The notes under the pieces were generated by a model that was given only the letters and a program-made list of their open reading frames with translations, searched no databases and was not told where the DNA came from. Shown here in pieces: positions 26,562-37,600 of a stretch of DNA of 64,000 nucleotides. How positions within the stretch are numbered: position 1 is the stretch's first letter; each line of letters starts with the position of its first letter. Position numbers and translations under genes: made by a program. The stretch covers positions 1 to 64,000 of the forward strand of contig CAKPDR010000003.1 in the NCBI GenBank assembly GCA_934149075.1, written 5' to 3'. Source of the stretch: an uncultured Clostridia bacterium. Its GTDB lineage: Bacteria; Bacillota; Clostridia; TANB77; CAG-508.

Positions 26562-28799
26562 TTATATTCTTTCATGAATTGTTCTATTTATAACATCCAA
26601 TTGTTGTTCTCTTGTTAATTTTGTAAAGTGTACTGCATAACCAGAAACTCTAATTGTAAGTTGAGGATATTTTTCTGGATGTTCCATTGCATCTTCTAAT
26701 AGTGCTCTATCAAATACATTTACATTTATATGATGTCCTGTTTGTGCAAAATATCCATCTAGCATACTTACTAAGTTATTTACTTTTGTTTCTTCATCTT
26801 GTCCTAATGTTGCTGGCGTAATGGCAAATGTATATGAAATTCCATCTTCAGAATCTTCAAATGGTAATTTTGCAATTGAATTCATTACCGCTAGTGCTCC
26901 ATTTACATCTCTACCATGTAGTGGGTTTGCTCCAGGTCCAAATGGTGCTCCCTCACGTCTTCCGTCTGGTGTGTTTCCTGTTGCTTTTCCATATACTACA
27001 TTTGATGTTATTGTTAAAATTGATAATGTGTGTTTTGAATCTCTATATGTTGGATGTTTCTTTAATTTATTTAAAAATCTTCTAACTACTTCAACAGCTA
27101 TTGTGTCAACTCTATCATCATCATTACCAAATTGAGGATATTCTCCTTCTACTTGATAGTCTACTGCTAATCCTGTTTCATCTCTAATTACTTTTACTTT
27201 TGCATATTTGATTGCTGAAAGTGAGTCTGCTACTACTGATAAACCAGCTACTCCACATGCCATTGTTCTTATTACATCTTTGTCATGTAATGCCATTTCT
27301 ATTGCTTCATATGAATATTTATCATGCATATAATGTATTGCGTTTAATGCTTTGATATATATTTTTGCAACATAGTCCATCATTTGATCAAATTTTTCTA
27401 TTACTTCATCATAATTTAAATATTCTGACGTTATTGGTGCAAATTTTGGTGTTACTTGTTTTCCACTCTTTTCATCTCTACCACCATTTATTGCATATAA
27501 TAATGTTTTTGCTAAATTTGCCCTTGCTCCAAAGAATTGCATTTGTTTTCCTATTTTCATAGGTGATACACAACATGCTATTCCATAGTCATCTCCAAGT
27601 GTTGCTCTCATTACGTCATCATTTTCATATTGTATTGATGATGTTTTTATTGATAAGTTTGCTGTGTATTTTTTGAATCCTTCTGGTAGTCTTGTTGACC
27701 ATAATACTGTTAGGTTTGGTTCTGGAGCTGGTCCTAAATTCTCTAGTGTGTGTAATACTCTGAATGAGTTTTTAGTTACTAATGTTCTACCATCTATTCC
27801 CATTCCTCCAATACTTTCTGTTACCCATACTGGATCTCCACTGAATAATTCATTATATTCTGGTGTTCTTAAAAATCTTACTAATCTTAGTTTCATTACA
27901 AAATGATCCATTAATTCTTGTGCTTGTTCTTCTGTTAATGTTCCATTTCTTAAATCTCTTTCTATATATATATCTAAGAATGTTGATGTTCTACCAATAC
28001 TCATTGCAGCACCATTTTGGTCTTTTACAGATCCTAAATATCCAAAATATAACCATTGAATTGCTTCTTTTGCATTTCCAGCTGGTCTTGATATATCAAA
28101 TCCGTATTTTCCTGCCATTACTTTTAATTGGTTAAGTGCTTTTATTTGTTCAGAAATTTCTTCTCTTTCTCTTATTACTTTTTCTGTAAAGTCATCTACA
28201 TTTAATATTTCTAATTCTTCTTTTTTCTCTGCTATTAATGCGTCTACACCATAAAGTGCAACTCTTCTGTAATCTCCTATTATTCTTCCTCTTCCATATC
28301 CATCAGGAAGTCCTGTAATTAAGTGTGAACTTCTTGCTGCTCTTATATCTGGTGTGTATACATCAAACACTCCATCATTGTGTGTTTTTCTTGCTGTATG
28401 GAAAATCATATCTGTTTCTGGATCAACTTGTCTTCCATATGCTTCACATGATTTTTCTACAATTCTTATTCCTCCAAATGGCATTATTGCTCTTTTTAAT
28501 GGTGCATCTGTTTGTAATCCAACGATTTCTTCTAAATCTCTATCTATATATCCAGCTTCATGTGCTGATACTGTTGATATTGTTTTTGCATCTATATCTA
28601 ATACTCCTCCTTGAGCATCATGTTCCTTCTTATATAATTCTAATACTTCATCCCACAATCTTTTTGTTTTTTCTGTTGTTCCTGTTAAGAAACTTGAATC
28701 TCCTGTATATGGTGTGTAATTTTTTTGTATAAAGTTTCTTACATCAATTTGTCTTTTCCATTCTCCTTTTTCAAAACCATTCCATTGTTCAAAATCCAT
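26562..28799 (-). CDS. pflB: Formate C-acetyltransferase (pyruvate formate-lyase)
   Basis: Glycyl-radical enzyme converting pyruvate and CoA to acetyl-CoA and formate, a hallmark of anaerobic fermentation. The adjacent catalytic cysteines appear in [10 protein letters not shown] near residues 409-410. The C-terminal glycyl-radical motif is [14 protein letters not shown], about 20 residues from the end. Substrate-site residues in GRQVDPETD and [17 protein letters not shown] are present. The ATG at 28799 follows GGAGGTAATAAAT, giving 745 aa; the ATG five codons upstream overlaps that site. Confidence 0.98.
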   Translation of the reverse strand: MDFEQWNGFEKGEWKRQIDVRNFIQKNYTPYTGDSSFLTGTTEKTKRLWDEVLELYKKEHDAQGGVLDIDAKTISTVSAHEAGYIDRDLEEIVGLQTDAPLKRAIMPFGGIRIVEKSCEAYGRQVDPETDMIFHTARKTHNDGVFDVYTPDIRAARSSHLITGLPDGYGRGRIIGDYRRVALYGVDALIAEKKEELEILNVDDFTEKVIREREEISEQIKALNQLKVMAGKYGFDISRPAGNAKEAIQWLYFGYLGSVKDQNGAAMSIGRTSTFLDIYIERDLRNGTLTEEQAQELMDHFVMKLRLVRFLRTPEYNELFSGDPVWVTESIGGMGIDGRTLVTKNSFRVLHTLENLGPAPEPNLTVLWSTRLPEGFKKYTANLSIKTSSIQYENDDVMRATLGDDYGIACCVSPMKIGKQMQFFGARANLAKTLLYAINGGRDEKSGKQVTPKFAPITSEYLNYDEVIEKFDQMMDYVAKIYIKALNAIHYMHDKYSYEAIEMALHDKDVIRTMACGVAGLSVVADSLSAIKYAKVKVIRDETGLAVDYQVEGEYPQFGNDDDRVDTIAVEVVRRFLNKLKKHPTYRDSKHTLSILTITSNVVYGKATGNTPDGRREGAPFGPGANPLHGRDVNGALAVMNSIAKLPFEDSEDGISYTFAITPATLGQDEETKVNNLVSMLDGYFAQTGHHINVNVFDRALLEDAMEHPEKYPQLTIRVSGYAVHFTKLTREQQLDVINRTIHERI

Positions 28800-28825
28800 A
28801 TTTATTACCTCCATTTTTATTATTT

Positions 28826-28855
28826 ACTATATTTCAATTTTTTATCATTTTTCAA
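28826..28855 (-). promoter_or_regulatory. Promoter of pflB
   Basis: TTGAAA and TATAGT separated by 18 nt on the minus strand, ending about 27 nt before the ATG. No Fnr or Rex site is obvious. Confidence 0.55.
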
Positions 28856-28904
28856 CCACATTGTATTATAAATTTTATGTAGTTTTTTGTCAATAATTTT
28901 AAAC

Positions 28905-28933
28905 TTGATTTTTTTTTAAAATGCATATATAAT
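28905..28933 (+). promoter_or_regulatory. Promoter of tex
   Basis: TTGATT and TATAAT with an exact 17-nt spacer, 31 nt before the tex ATG; divergent from the pflB promoter. Confidence 0.75.
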
Positions 28934-28964
28934 TTGATAAGTTTAATATTGAAAGGAATTTAAC

Positions 28965-31148
28965 ATGGATAAAATAACAAATAAAATAGCTGAGGAATTA
29001 AGTGTAAAGCCAATACAAGTAGAAAATGCAATAAAATTAATAGATGAAGGAAATACCATTCCATTTATTGCTCGTTATAGAAAAGAAGTAACCGGTGGAT
29101 TAAGTGATGAAATTTTAAGAGATTTAGGCGAAAGATTAAATTACCTAAGAAATCTTGAAACTCGTAAAGAAGAAGTTGTAAAATCAATAGATGAACAAGG
29201 GAAATTGACAGATGAATTAACAGTTGCTATAGCATCTGCTGAAACTCTTGCAGAAGTTGAAGATTTATATAGACCTTTTAAACAAAAGAAAAAAACAAGA
29301 GCAACAGTTGCAAAAGCTAAAGGTTTAGAGCCATTAGCTGATATAATTTTAGCTCAAGAAGAAACTCGTCCTATAGAAGAAATTGCAAAAGATTTTATAA
29401 ATATTGATAATTTATCTGAAGAAGATAAAGAAAATAAAGATAAAGTAGTTGCTACTTCTGAGGATGCTATTCAAGGCGCGTTAGATATAATTGCTGAAGG
29501 CATTTCAGATAATGCTAAATATAGAAAATATATCAAAAAAGTTTGTTATCGTGAAGGTAATATTGTTACAAAAGCAACCAATGCTGAAGAAAAATCAAAT
29601 TACGAAATGTATTATGATTTTACAGAATCTGCATGTAAACTTCCAAGCCATAGAATTTTGGCTATTAACAGAGGCGAAAAAGAAGATTTTTTAAAAGTTT
29701 CTATTGATAAGCCTGAAGAAAAAATCTTATATTATATGCAAAAAGATATTATAAAAGGAAAAACTCAATTTACCGAAATGCTTGAAACTACAATTTTAGA
29801 TGCTTTTAAAAGATTAATTGAACCTTCTATTGAAAGAGAAATTCGTTCAGATTTATCTGAAAAAGCTGAAGAAAAAGCAATTAAAGTTTTCGGGCAAAAT
29901 GCAAAACAATTATTACTTGGTGCTCCAATAAAAGGAAAAACAGTTATGGGATTTGACCCTGCTTATAGAACTGGTTGTAAAATTGCTGTAATTGATGAAA
30001 CTGGAAAAGTTTTAGATACTGCAACAGTATATCCTACTGCCCCTCAAAATGATGTTGAAGGTGCAAAGAAAACTTTATTAGATTTAATAGAAAAAGACCA
30101 CATAGATATGATTGCTATTGGAAATGGTACAGCATCAAGAGAATCTGAAATGTTTGTTTCAGATATGATTAAAGATGTAAAACATGATATTTGTTATGTT
30201 ATAGTTAGTGAAGCTGGTGCTTCTGTATATTCAGCATCAAAGCTTGCAACTGAAGAATATCCTGACATAAATGTATCAATAAGAGGTGCAATTTCAATTG
30301 CTCGTAGATTACAAGATCCTCTTGCTGAACTTGTAAAAATTGACCCTAAAGCAATTGGTGTTGGACAATATCAACATGATGTAAATCAAAAGAAATTATC
30401 TGAAAGCTTAACAGGTGTTGTTGAAGATAGTGTTAATAAAGTTGGTGTTGATGTAAACACTGCTACTCCTTCTCTTTTATCTTATGTTTCAGGTATTAAC
30501 AATACTATTGCCAAAAACATTGTAAAATATAGAGATGAGAATGGTAAATTAAAAGAAAGAAAAGAACTTTTAAAGGTTCCTAAATTAGGAAAAGTTGCAT
30601 TTGAACAATGTGCTGGATTTATTAGAATTCCAGATGGTACGAATCCATTAGAGAATACAGCAGTTCACCCTGAAAGTTACAAACAAACTGAAAAATTGCT
30701 TGAACTTCTTGGATTTAAAGTTGAAGATTTAAATGATAAGCAAAATTTTAATTTTTTACGTGAAAAATTAAAATCAGTTGATATCGCAAAAACAGCTAAA
30801 CAACTTGAAATTGGAGAAATGACTTTATCTGATATTATAGACGAACTTTCTAAACCAGGTCGTGACCCTAGAGAGGATATGCCTAAACCTGTTCTTCGTA
30901 GTGATGTTCTTAAATTTGAGGATTTAACTGATGGTATGATTCTTACAGGTACTGTTCGTAATGTTATTGATTTTGGTGCTTTTGTTGATATTGGTGTTAA
31001 ATATGATGGTCTTGTTCATATTTCTGAAATGAGTGATTCTTACATAAAGTCTCCTTCTGATGTTGTTTCTGTTGGTGATGTTGTGAAAGTTAAAGTTATT
31101 AAAATTGATCAAGAACGTAAGAAAGTTGGACTTTCAATGAAATTTTAA
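28965..31148 (+). CDS. tex: Tex-family RNA-binding transcription accessory protein
   Basis: Conserved S1-domain nucleic-acid-binding protein related to eukaryotic Spt6. The N-terminal helical region includes the diagnostic IDEGNTIPFIARYRKE. A YqgF/RuvC-like domain around residues 325-450 starts GFDPAYRTGCKIAVID. Tandem helix-hairpin-helix motifs follow, and the C-terminal S1 domain spans about 655-727 (GTVRNVIDFGAFVDIGVKYDGLVHISEM). Complete at 727 aa, with AAAGGAATTTAAC before the ATG. Single-gene transcription unit with its own promoter and terminator. Confidence 0.96.
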   Translation: MDKITNKIAEELSVKPIQVENAIKLIDEGNTIPFIARYRKEVTGGLSDEILRDLGERLNYLRNLETRKEEVVKSIDEQGKLTDELTVAIASAETLAEVEDLYRPFKQKKKTRATVAKAKGLEPLADIILAQEETRPIEEIAKDFINIDNLSEEDKENKDKVVATSEDAIQGALDIIAEGISDNAKYRKYIKKVCYREGNIVTKATNAEEKSNYEMYYDFTESACKLPSHRILAINRGEKEDFLKVSIDKPEEKILYYMQKDIIKGKTQFTEMLETTILDAFKRLIEPSIEREIRSDLSEKAEEKAIKVFGQNAKQLLLGAPIKGKTVMGFDPAYRTGCKIAVIDETGKVLDTATVYPTAPQNDVEGAKKTLLDLIEKDHIDMIAIGNGTASRESEMFVSDMIKDVKHDICYVIVSEAGASVYSASKLATEEYPDINVSIRGAISIARRLQDPLAELVKIDPKAIGVGQYQHDVNQKKLSESLTGVVEDSVNKVGVDVNTATPSLLSYVSGINNTIAKNIVKYRDENGKLKERKELLKVPKLGKVAFEQCAGFIRIPDGTNPLENTAVHPESYKQTEKLLELLGFKVEDLNDKQNFNFLREKLKSVDIAKTAKQLEIGEMTLSDIIDELSKPGRDPREDMPKPVLRSDVLKFEDLTDGMILTGTVRNVIDFGAFVDIGVKYDGLVHISEMSDSYIKSPSDVVSVGDVVKVKVIKIDQERKKVGLSMKF

Positions 31149-31151
31149 AAA

Positions 31152-31214
31152 ATTTACAAATAAAAATACTATTAAAATAAATGAAAAATTTTAATAGTAT
31201 TTTTATTTGTAAAT
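31152..31214. terminator. Long bidirectional terminator between tex and the HD-GYP regulator
   Basis: A roughly 27-bp stem with arms starting ATTTACAAATAAAAAT closes on a 9-nt loop. A/T runs on both sides allow it to end the two convergent genes. Confidence 0.8.
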
Positions 31215-31218
31215 AATT

Positions 31219-32274
31219 TTAATATTTCTCTTGTATTTCTTTTATTTTATCAAATTCATTGTTTAGTATATCGAGAAACACTTCTGCAATTTGTGGATCA
31301 AATTGAGTACCTTCACATCTTTTTATTTCTTCTTTTACTTGTTCAACATCAATTGGTCCTCTATAGCTTCTTCTGCTTGTCATTGCATCAAAGGTATCTG
31401 CAACAGCAGCAATTCTTGCCAAATAAGGAATTTCATCACCTTTTAATCTTGAAGGATAACCATTTCCATCATATTTTTCATGATGATGTTTTACAATAGG
31501 TATAATATCTTGAAATATCTTAGCAGATCCTAATATATGTGCTCCTATTGATGGATGATTTTTTATTTCTGAATATTCATCATCTGTAAGTTTTCCTGGT
31601 TTTAATAATATACTATCTGGAATGCCTATTTTTCCAATATCATGGAATAATCCTCCTATTCTTAATGTTTTTATTTGTTCTTCTGGTAATCCTAATTTCT
31701 CGCCTATTAACACTGAATATTCTGATACTCTATCTGAATGACCTCTTGTATAAGTATCCTTTGCTTCTACCGTATATCTTAAAGTTTGCACCATATCTAA
31801 ATATGCTTGTTCTAGTTGTTCTTTTGAATCTTCTAATTCCTCATTAATCTTTTTTATTTCATCCATTTGTTTTACTGACTTTAGACCAGATTCAATTAAT
31901 AAAAGTAATTGATCAAATTTATCACTTTTTTCACAGTATCCTTGAATATCCAATCTTTTTATTGTATCTAATGGTGGAGCTAAATCCTTGTGACCTGTTA
32001 ATAGTAAAATATATAAATCTTTATTGAACTTTCTTATTTCTTCTACCACTTCATCTCCATGTAGCGGTGTCATCATAAAGTCTAATAACATTAAGTCAAA
32101 ATGTTCATGTCTGACTATCTCAATCGCTTCTTTTGGATTTGTTATTCCTACAAATTCATGATTTGAATTTTCTAAAAGTACTCGCAATGAATCTAATATA
32201 CCATTTTCATCATCTACACCAATTATTTTATATTTTCTTTCTCCATTTTGTTGGGCTTGAAGTGCTTTTCTCAT
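31219..32274 (-). CDS. Response regulator with HD-GYP domain
   Basis: A receiver domain (about residues 14-130, phosphorylatable Asp in LMLLDFMMTPLHG, switch region LLTGHKD) is linked by a coiled coil to an HD-GYP phosphodiesterase domain. All hallmarks of an active c-di-GMP hydrolase are visible: GHSDRVSEYS, FHDIGKIGIPD, HHHEKYDGNGYP and VADTFDAMTS. The ATG at 32274 follows GGAGGGAATAAGTATA, giving 351 aa. No kinase is cotranscribed. The histidine kinase at 32881-34683, after the NRPS, is the nearest possible partner; that pairing is inference. Confidence 0.93.
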   Translation of the reverse strand: MRKALQAQQNGERKYKIIGVDDENGILDSLRVLLENSNHEFVGITNPKEAIEIVRHEHFDLMLLDFMMTPLHGDEVVEEIRKFNKDLYILLLTGHKDLAPPLDTIKRLDIQGYCEKSDKFDQLLLLIESGLKSVKQMDEIKKINEELEDSKEQLEQAYLDMVQTLRYTVEAKDTYTRGHSDRVSEYSVLIGEKLGLPEEQIKTLRIGGLFHDIGKIGIPDSILLKPGKLTDDEYSEIKNHPSIGAHILGSAKIFQDIIPIVKHHHEKYDGNGYPSRLKGDEIPYLARIAAVADTFDAMTSRRSYRGPIDVEQVKEEIKRCEGTQFDPQIAEVFLDILNNEFDKIKEIQEKY

Positions 32275-32383
32275 TATACTTATTCCCTCCACATCATTCA
32301 ATTTTTATTTACTCTCAATTATATTAGTTTGTAATTTAAAAATCAAGTTTTTAATTAATATTTTTAATTCTTATGAATTTTAT

Positions 32384-32522
32384 CACTCTGTTTGCTTAAT
32401 ATAATATGCTCAAATAGAGTGTACAAAATAATTTTATTACATTTATAATTTTTATTATTTACTTGATATAAAATTTTTAATATAAAACTGTCATTTTTAT
32501 TTATAATAGTTACTCTATTTGG
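32384..32522 (+). promoter_or_regulatory. Inverted-repeat operator candidate upstream of the XRE regulator
   Basis: CACTCTGTTTG at 32384-32394 is mirrored by CAAATAGAGTG at 32411-32421 (10 of 11 pairs). A third half-site, ACTCTATTTGG, lies at 32512-32522. All three are in the roughly 310-bp gap between the HD-GYP regulator and the XRE gene. The rest of the gap is featureless AT-rich DNA with several TATAAT-like strings, for example near 32502-32507. Confidence 0.4.
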
Positions 32523-32587
32523 CTACACTAATATCAAGAATTTTCTTGCTATACTTAACTGTATCAAACTGTGAAGGAGTGATTTTT

Positions 32588-32824
32588 ATGTCTTTATCTG
32601 ACGCAATACGAAATAGAATTAAATTCTATCAAGAGAAAAAAGACATGACTCTTTGGGGTTTATTTAAAGCCTCAGGCGTACCTATGTCTACTTTGGCAGC
32701 TTTTATGAGTGGTAGAACTGAATTAATAAAATTAGATACTTTACTTCACATATGCGAAGGTTTTGGTATATCTATTACAGAATTCTTTGAAAATGATATA
32801 TTTAAAGAAGTTGAACAAGATTAA
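32588..32824 (+). CDS. Small XRE-family transcriptional regulator
   Basis: Stand-alone Cro/C1-type helix-turn-helix protein of 78 aa. The DNA-binding unit reads LWGLFKASGVPMSTLAAFMSGRTELIKLDTLLHICEGFGISITEFF, with the classic helix 2-turn-helix 3 around residues 25-45. It has no sensor domain. GAAGGAG at 6-12 nt before the ATG fixes the start; the frame upstream has no binding site. The direct and inverted ACTCTNTTTG sites upstream are candidate autoregulatory operators. Confidence 0.88.
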   Translation: MSLSDAIRNRIKFYQEKKDMTLWGLFKASGVPMSTLAAFMSGRTELIKLDTLLHICEGFGISITEFFENDIFKEVEQD

Positions 32825-32832
32825 AGTTGCAA

Positions 32833-32874
32833 AAAAGATGAGTTTAGCCGTATTTTTAGGCTTACTCATCTTTT
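32833..32874. terminator. Bidirectional terminator between XRE gene and kinase gene
   Basis: AAAAGATGAGT pairs with ACTCATCTTTT, extended by AGCC/GGCT with one mismatch, with T-runs outward on both strands. It ends two convergent genes. Confidence 0.85.
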
Positions 32875-32880
32875 AATTTT

Positions 32881-34683
32881 TTATTTTTTGACTGGAATAA
32901 TTATATTAAATGTAGTTCCTTTCCCTATTTCAGTTTTATAAGTAATGTCACCTCCAAAATGTGCTTTTATATTAGAGTAAGACATATATAATCCTAATCC
33001 TGTACCATTTTTTCCTTTGGTTGTAACCATTTCTTTAAACAATTTATCTTGAACTTCCTTTTGAAGTCCTCCAGCGAAATCAGTTATAGAAAATATAACA
33101 TCATTTCCTTTTTTATTAATTTCTAGTTCTATATTTTGATCATGTTTTCCATCATATGCCTGTATAGCATTTGAAATCATATTATTAACTACTTGTACCA
33201 AGCTATTTACATTTCCCTTTAAAATTTGATTTTCATCAGCTTTCATTATTACATTCATATATATATACGCATTCTTTAATTCGTGTTTCATTAATATATT
33301 AACTCTTTTTACAAGTTCACCAACAGTAAATGAATCCTCTTCATTATTTACTAATGCAACAGCCTGCCCTTTTACAGTTGTAATAATGTCTGACATATAT
33401 TCCAAATATGTTCTTATTTTAGGAATCCATGTTTCCATATCTTTTGCAATATCATGATGATCTTGCGAATTTACTAATGGATCGTCTATTGATTCATCAT
33501 ATTCTTTTATCAAATTTTCTAGTCCTTGTACTGCACCTGCAATTGACATTATAGGTGTTTTTAAATTATGTGCAATTCCACCTATCAACTGTCCTAATGC
33601 CGCTAATCGTTCCCTTTCCATAAGTATTTCTTGATTATTTTTTATTGTTTGCATATCTTTCTTATGTTGTGTTATATCTTTTAATAAAAATAGTGTTCCT
33701 AATGAATTATTTTCGGAATTTATTGGTGTAATTTCTATTTTAAAATATTTATTTATCTTTTCAAAATGTTGTTCAAATGATATTGTTTGCCCTGTTTTAT
33801 TTGCTTTTTTCAACTCTCTTTTAATTTTTTCAACAGCCTTTTCATTTATTTTTCTATCACTCAAAAATTTAATAAATTTTTTACTTCTTAAGTCTTCTGG
33901 TTTTAATTTAAAAACGTCTAAAAATGTTTTATTAAAATCTGTTATTATACAATATTCATTTAAAACCACATATCCATCTGATATTCTATCAACTATTTTT
34001 TGTAATGCTATAGGCGCTACACCTAAAAATTGAAATTTAAATATAGCTATTGCACACAATAATACTGTAAATGAAAAACATATAGGCGTTAAATATATAC
34101 TAACCGATATAATTTGAAATGTTCCTAAAAAATTAACTACTATAGGTAAAGCTGTTGCAATTATTATCAATATAGCTTGTCTCGAAAATATTCCTGAGTT
34201 TTTTATGGAATATTTTAATAAATAGACTAGTCCTATTATATATAATGCATATGTATATATACTGTGAATGTAAAAATATTTTCCATATACAGTTTCATTA
34301 AAATTAACTGAATATTTCACATAAAACAAATGATGGAAATTATTTGTCCACAGCATTATTAATGAAGTTATTGGAATTATAAAAAATAATAAATACATTT
34401 TTTTTAATTTTATTTTTGTATTTGAAAATATCAATCCTGTAAATAAAAACGAAACAGGCAAAAAACATGCACAAATATATATAAAATATTCAAATATAAT
34501 TGGATTTATACTTGTAGTAGCACAAAAATATTTTTGTGCTACTAACAGTATACACCATGTCAAAACTAAAATACTATTTATTATAAATATTTTTTTCAAT
34601 TGATTTTTATTTTTTTCTCTTGTTAAATATATTAAAAGCATAGCTATCAAAAAACAACTAGCAAATAATCCCATTGTTTCCAA
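32881..34683 (-). CDS. Histidine kinase with N-terminal 7TM sensor and PAS domain
   Basis: About 600 aa. Seven hydrophobic helices occupy residues 1-225, of the histidine-kinase N-terminal 7TM type (LMLWTNNFHHLFY loop). A PAS domain lies at about 230-340, a HisKA-like dimerisation domain has the phospho-acceptor His372 in GGIAHNLKTP, and the ATPase domain ends TGLGLYMSYSNIKAHFGGD. The TTG start directly follows the NRPS stop codon, and an AGGAGG 8 nt upstream is inside the NRPS reading frame; the first ATG, three codons in, is 17 nt away. The kinase is therefore cotranscribed and probably translationally coupled with the NRPS. Ligand unknown. Confidence 0.9.
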   Translation of the reverse strand: METMGLFASCFLIAMLLIYLTREKNKNQLKKIFIINSILVLTWCILLVAQKYFCATTSINPIIFEYFIYICACFLPVSFLFTGLIFSNTKIKLKKMYLLFFIIPITSLIMLWTNNFHHLFYVKYSVNFNETVYGKYFYIHSIYTYALYIIGLVYLLKYSIKNSGIFSRQAILIIIATALPIVVNFLGTFQIISVSIYLTPICFSFTVLLCAIAIFKFQFLGVAPIALQKIVDRISDGYVVLNEYCIITDFNKTFLDVFKLKPEDLRSKKFIKFLSDRKINEKAVEKIKRELKKANKTGQTISFEQHFEKINKYFKIEITPINSENNSLGTLFLLKDITQHKKDMQTIKNNQEILMERERLAALGQLIGGIAHNLKTPIMSIAGAVQGLENLIKEYDESIDDPLVNSQDHHDIAKDMETWIPKIRTYLEYMSDIITTVKGQAVALVNNEEDSFTVGELVKRVNILMKHELKNAYIYMNVIMKADENQILKGNVNSLVQVVNNMISNAIQAYDGKHDQNIELEINKKGNDVIFSITDFAGGLQKEVQDKLFKEMVTTKGKNGTGLGLYMSYSNIKAHFGGDITYKTEIGKGTTFNIIIPVKK

Positions 34684-37600
34684 TTAATTTTCCTCCTTTG
34701 TTATATATCCTATCTGCCAAAAATAATTTATAAATTTTTCTAAATATTCATCATCTATTTTGGGCCATTTAAAGTCAATTTTTGATAAATATTCATTTGT
34801 AAATTTAGCATCTAACTTTATTTTTGATTCATATACTAATTTTCTATTTTTGTCAAAATCACGTAATATCCCTGATAGTATATTTGAAAAATCTTTTTGT
34901 GTCAATAATTTATCTATTTTGTTTAAAAACTCTGTATTTGATACTACTGAAATATTCTTATATTTTCTTAATACTTTTATAAAATCGTCTGTATTTACAT
35001 GATTATTATTATATAAATGAAATATTCTATTTTGTTCAGTAGGATACTGTACTAATTTTATTATGGCTTCTGCACAACGGTCGACTGGCGTAAACTCCAT
35101 ATATGATTTTAAAAGATAATCTGGAATACATCCTATTTTTGCTAGTGAATTCAGTCTTCCGATAAAGGCATTTTCATCTACATTAGGTTGGAATTTTCCA
35201 TCACTAAATCTATTCATTAAATTTCCAACTCTACATATATATCCATCAGCACCTTTATTTATATATTGTAAAACTATTTTTTCCGCTTCGAACTTACTCC
35301 TAACATATACATTATCAAGTGACTGATTTATATAAAAATTATTTTCCTTAAATGTCACATCATTTTTAAAAGATTGTTCTATATAAGATTGATCTACTAA
35401 ACTATTTCCAGATACACTTAATGTAGAAATTTGGTAAAAACGTTTATTATATTTAATACAAATCTTTAATAAATTTTCAATTCCTTCAACATTTACTTTT
35501 CTATACTCATTATAATTTCCATAATGAGACACTTTTGCAGCACAATTTATAACACAATCTATATTTTTAAATATTTTTTCTATATTTTCATTAGACATTC
35601 CTAGTTCATTTTGTGTTAAATCTGCATTAACTATAATAATTCTTTTTCCCAAGTAATCGTTATACTTATTTCCAAAATAAAATTTTAGTTTATTTAATAC
35701 TTTTTCCTCTAACGTTAGTCCTGGTTCTTTTCTTATTGCACAATATACTATCCCATTTTCTTTTTCCAAAAATTTGTCTAACACATGTGCTCCTAAGAAT
35801 CCAGTCACTCCTGTAAGAAATATATTTTTTATGTTTACTTTAACAATTTTTTCAGTCATATTACATGTATTTTTTAATATGTCCTCAAATCCGACAAATT
35901 CATTTTTATCAATTGTACTAAATGTGTGTGTTTCTGCCATAGCAATTTTAGAGGCTAATTCTCTAACAGTTGGATTCTCAAAAATTTCTGGATATGTAAT
36001 ATTAATTTTCATTTTCATCAGTTCCACTTGTAAATTTATTGCAAGCAAAGAATCTCCTCCTAGTTCAAAAAAGTTATCATCAATACCAATTGGAGATATT
36101 GCTAATATATTTTGAAATGCATTAACAAGCTGCAGTTCTAGATTTCCTCTTGGTGCAATGTAATCTTTCTTATTATCTTTTGAACTTTCTATATCCATTT
36201 TAGGTAAAGCTTTTTTATCAATCTTTCCATTGGTTAAATATGGTATTTTATCTAATATTACAAAATATGATGGTATCATATATTTAGGTAACATTGTCTT
36301 TAAAAAAGCTCTCAATTTGTTAGTAGCTATTCTATTTATAACTGTTAAATATGCAACTATAAATTGTCTATTATTATTATCAATATGAGATGTAATAATA
36401 CATTTGTCTACATTAGGATATTTTAATATACATTTTTCTATTTCTCCTAATTCAATTCGTAGCCCTCTAATTTTTATTTGATTATCGACTCTTCCTATGT
36501 AATGTATTTCTCCGTTTGGAAGATACATTCCAAGGTCGCCTGTTTTATACATTATTTCATTTTCATAAAATTCATCTTTTATAAAGCGTTCTCTTGTCAT
36601 TTCCTTATTATTACAATATCCAATTCCTACTCCATCTCCAGCAATATATATCTCTCCTGGACAACATATTGGACAAATATTTTTGTCTTTGTCTAAAATA
36701 TATATTCTTGTATTTGCTAGGGGTTTTCCTATAGTAATTTCATCATATTTTGTCACATCTGTAAACGTAGAAAATACAGTTGTTTCTGAAGGTCCATATC
36801 CATTATAAACTGTAATATCTCCTGTTTCTCTTATTTTATCTTTCAATTCTTTTGGCAGTGCTTCTCCTGCTAGTATTATATACTTTAAATTTTTCAAATG
36901 TGGCATTATATTTTTATTATTTATAAAGATGTACATTCTTGAAGGAGTCATTTGAATTGCTTTTACATTATTCCTTACTATCAAACTATCTAATAAATTA
37001 GGTGTATTTTGTTCTTGTTCATTTGCCATTACTATTTTTAAACCTCTTTGTAAACAAATTAAAGTTTCAAATATAAATATGTCAAAACTTATTGTTGTAA
37101 TAGAGGCTATGGCCATATTTGAATATCTGTCTTGTAAAAATTGTACTTTATTATTCAAAAAATTTGTAAGATTTGTTAATGATTTATGCTTTAACATTAC
37201 ACCTTTTGGCAGTCCTGTTGAACCTGATGTATATATCATATATGCTTGATTGTTAGTATCAATTTTTATATTAATATTTGATAAGTTTCCACTATAAACT
37301 TCTTTGTTATCTAAAGAAACATTTATTTGATTTATTTTTAGAATATTGTTTATATTTTGATTTGTTAAAATTAAAACTGCTTTACTATTATTTAACATAT
37401 ATTCTATTCTATCTGATGGTAATTCTGGATCTATTGGTATATAACTTGCTCCTGTCTTTAATACTCCTATCATTGATACTAATACTTCTATTCCTCTTGG
37501 TAGCATTATTCCAATTACAGATGAATCTTTAATTCCATTATTTATTAAATAATGTGCTAATTGATTTGCTCTTTCATTTAATTCTTTATATGTAATTTGA

